The notes beneath the pieces were generated by a model. The model was given only the letters and a program-made list of their open reading frames with translations. It ran no database searches and was not told where the DNA came from. A program made the position numbers and the translations under genes. From contig CALGAS010000294.1 in assembly GCA_937959175.1 (NCBI GenBank), forward strand, positions 1 to 5,799: a stretch of DNA of 5,799 nt, written 5' to 3'. Each line of letters begins with the position of its first letter. Positions within the stretch are counted from its first letter, which is position 1. Below, piece after piece: positions 5,715-5,799 of this stretch. The stretch is from an uncultured bacterium (lineage in GTDB: Bacteria; Planctomycetota; Planctomycetia; Pirellulales; UBA1268).

Positions 5715-5776
5715 GGGCTCGGGGCGGGCCCGTATTCCGCGTGCGTCCTCGGGTTGGAAAAGGGTACAGGCACCTC
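5715..5776 (+). repeat. Right copy of the dispersed repeat, after btaB
   Basis: Positions 5751-5776 are the exact reverse complement of 1-26, and 5715-5741 match the reverse complement of 34-60 at 25 of 27 bases. It starts five bases after the btaB stop codon (5707-5709). Compared with units A and B it has only the 3' arm of the 12-bp stem; the partner arm is absent, leaving a shorter GGGC (5715-5718) and GCCC (5728-5731) pairing. It could help define the btaAB transcript 3' end, but there is no T-tract. Confidence 0.85.
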
Positions 5777-5798
5777 GCTTCGCTCGGAGCCAGCCCCC
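5762..5798 (+). repeat. REP-like imperfect palindrome at the window end
   Basis: GGGTACAGGCACCTCGC (5762-5778) and GCTCGGAGCCAGCCCCC (5782-5798) are imperfect inverted arms around a TTC centre, with 11 of 17 positions complementary. The left arm is shared with the other end of the window. Short GC-rich palindromes of this size outside genes resemble REP sequences, which in other bacteria are linked to RAYT-type transposases; no such transposase is in this window. The element may continue beyond base 5799. Confidence 0.5.
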
Positions 5799-5799
5799 T

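Noticed and set aside
1..5799. CRISPR array, tRNA or rRNA gene, or insertion sequence
   Set aside because: There is no regular short repeat-spacer series, no cloverleaf-like segment noticed by eye, and no transposase or integrase. The repeats present are two to three copies of intergenic elements.

Overview
This is a GC-rich bacterial window with four complete protein-coding genes: one on the minus strand and three on the plus strand. The 3' ends of the two outer genes carry matching dispersed repeats. High GC, lack of strong Shine-Dalgarno sites, an unannotated two-helix membrane protein of a layout I associate with planctomycetes, and the style of the sigma factor all suggest a planctomycete, probably Pirellulales-like. 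This assignment is inference from sequence style, not from a marker gene.

Layout: positions 1-190 are a non-coding repeat region. It holds a 26-bp element repeated exactly, in inverted orientation, at the right end, and two 39-bp units 110 bp apart that can each fold into a 12-bp stem. Complement 191-1705 encodes an RpoD-family sigma-70 factor whose stop codon directly abuts the repeats. A 346-bp divergent intergenic region (1706-2051) carries a likely promoter for the next gene. Positions 2052-3674 (+) encode a 540-aa membrane-anchored coiled-coil protein of unknown function. An 83-bp intergenic region holds a promoter-like site and two perfect palindromes. It is followed by an overlapping pair at 3758-5026 and 5023-5709 (+) that I identify as btaA and btaB. 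The window closes with the inverted copy of the left-end repeat and a REP-like imperfect palindrome.

Function: BtaA and BtaB together convert diacylglycerol to the betaine lipid diacylglyceryl-N,N,N-trimethylhomoserine (DGTS). BtaA transfers the 3-amino-3-carboxypropyl group of S-adenosylmethionine to the lipid, and BtaB methylates the amine three times. The 4-bp ATGA overlap indicates one operon with coupled translation. In bacteria where this was studied, DGTS substitutes for phospholipids, typically when phosphate is scarce. I see no convincing Pho box here, but the palindromes over the presumed btaA promoter suggest local transcriptional control. Nothing in the sequence ties the sigma factor or the membrane protein to lipid synthesis.

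I do not see evidence of a new defence system, CRISPR array, insertion sequence or phage. The items most worth a second look are the structured repeats placed after gene ends, the symmetric elements before btaA, and the uncharacterised membrane protein.
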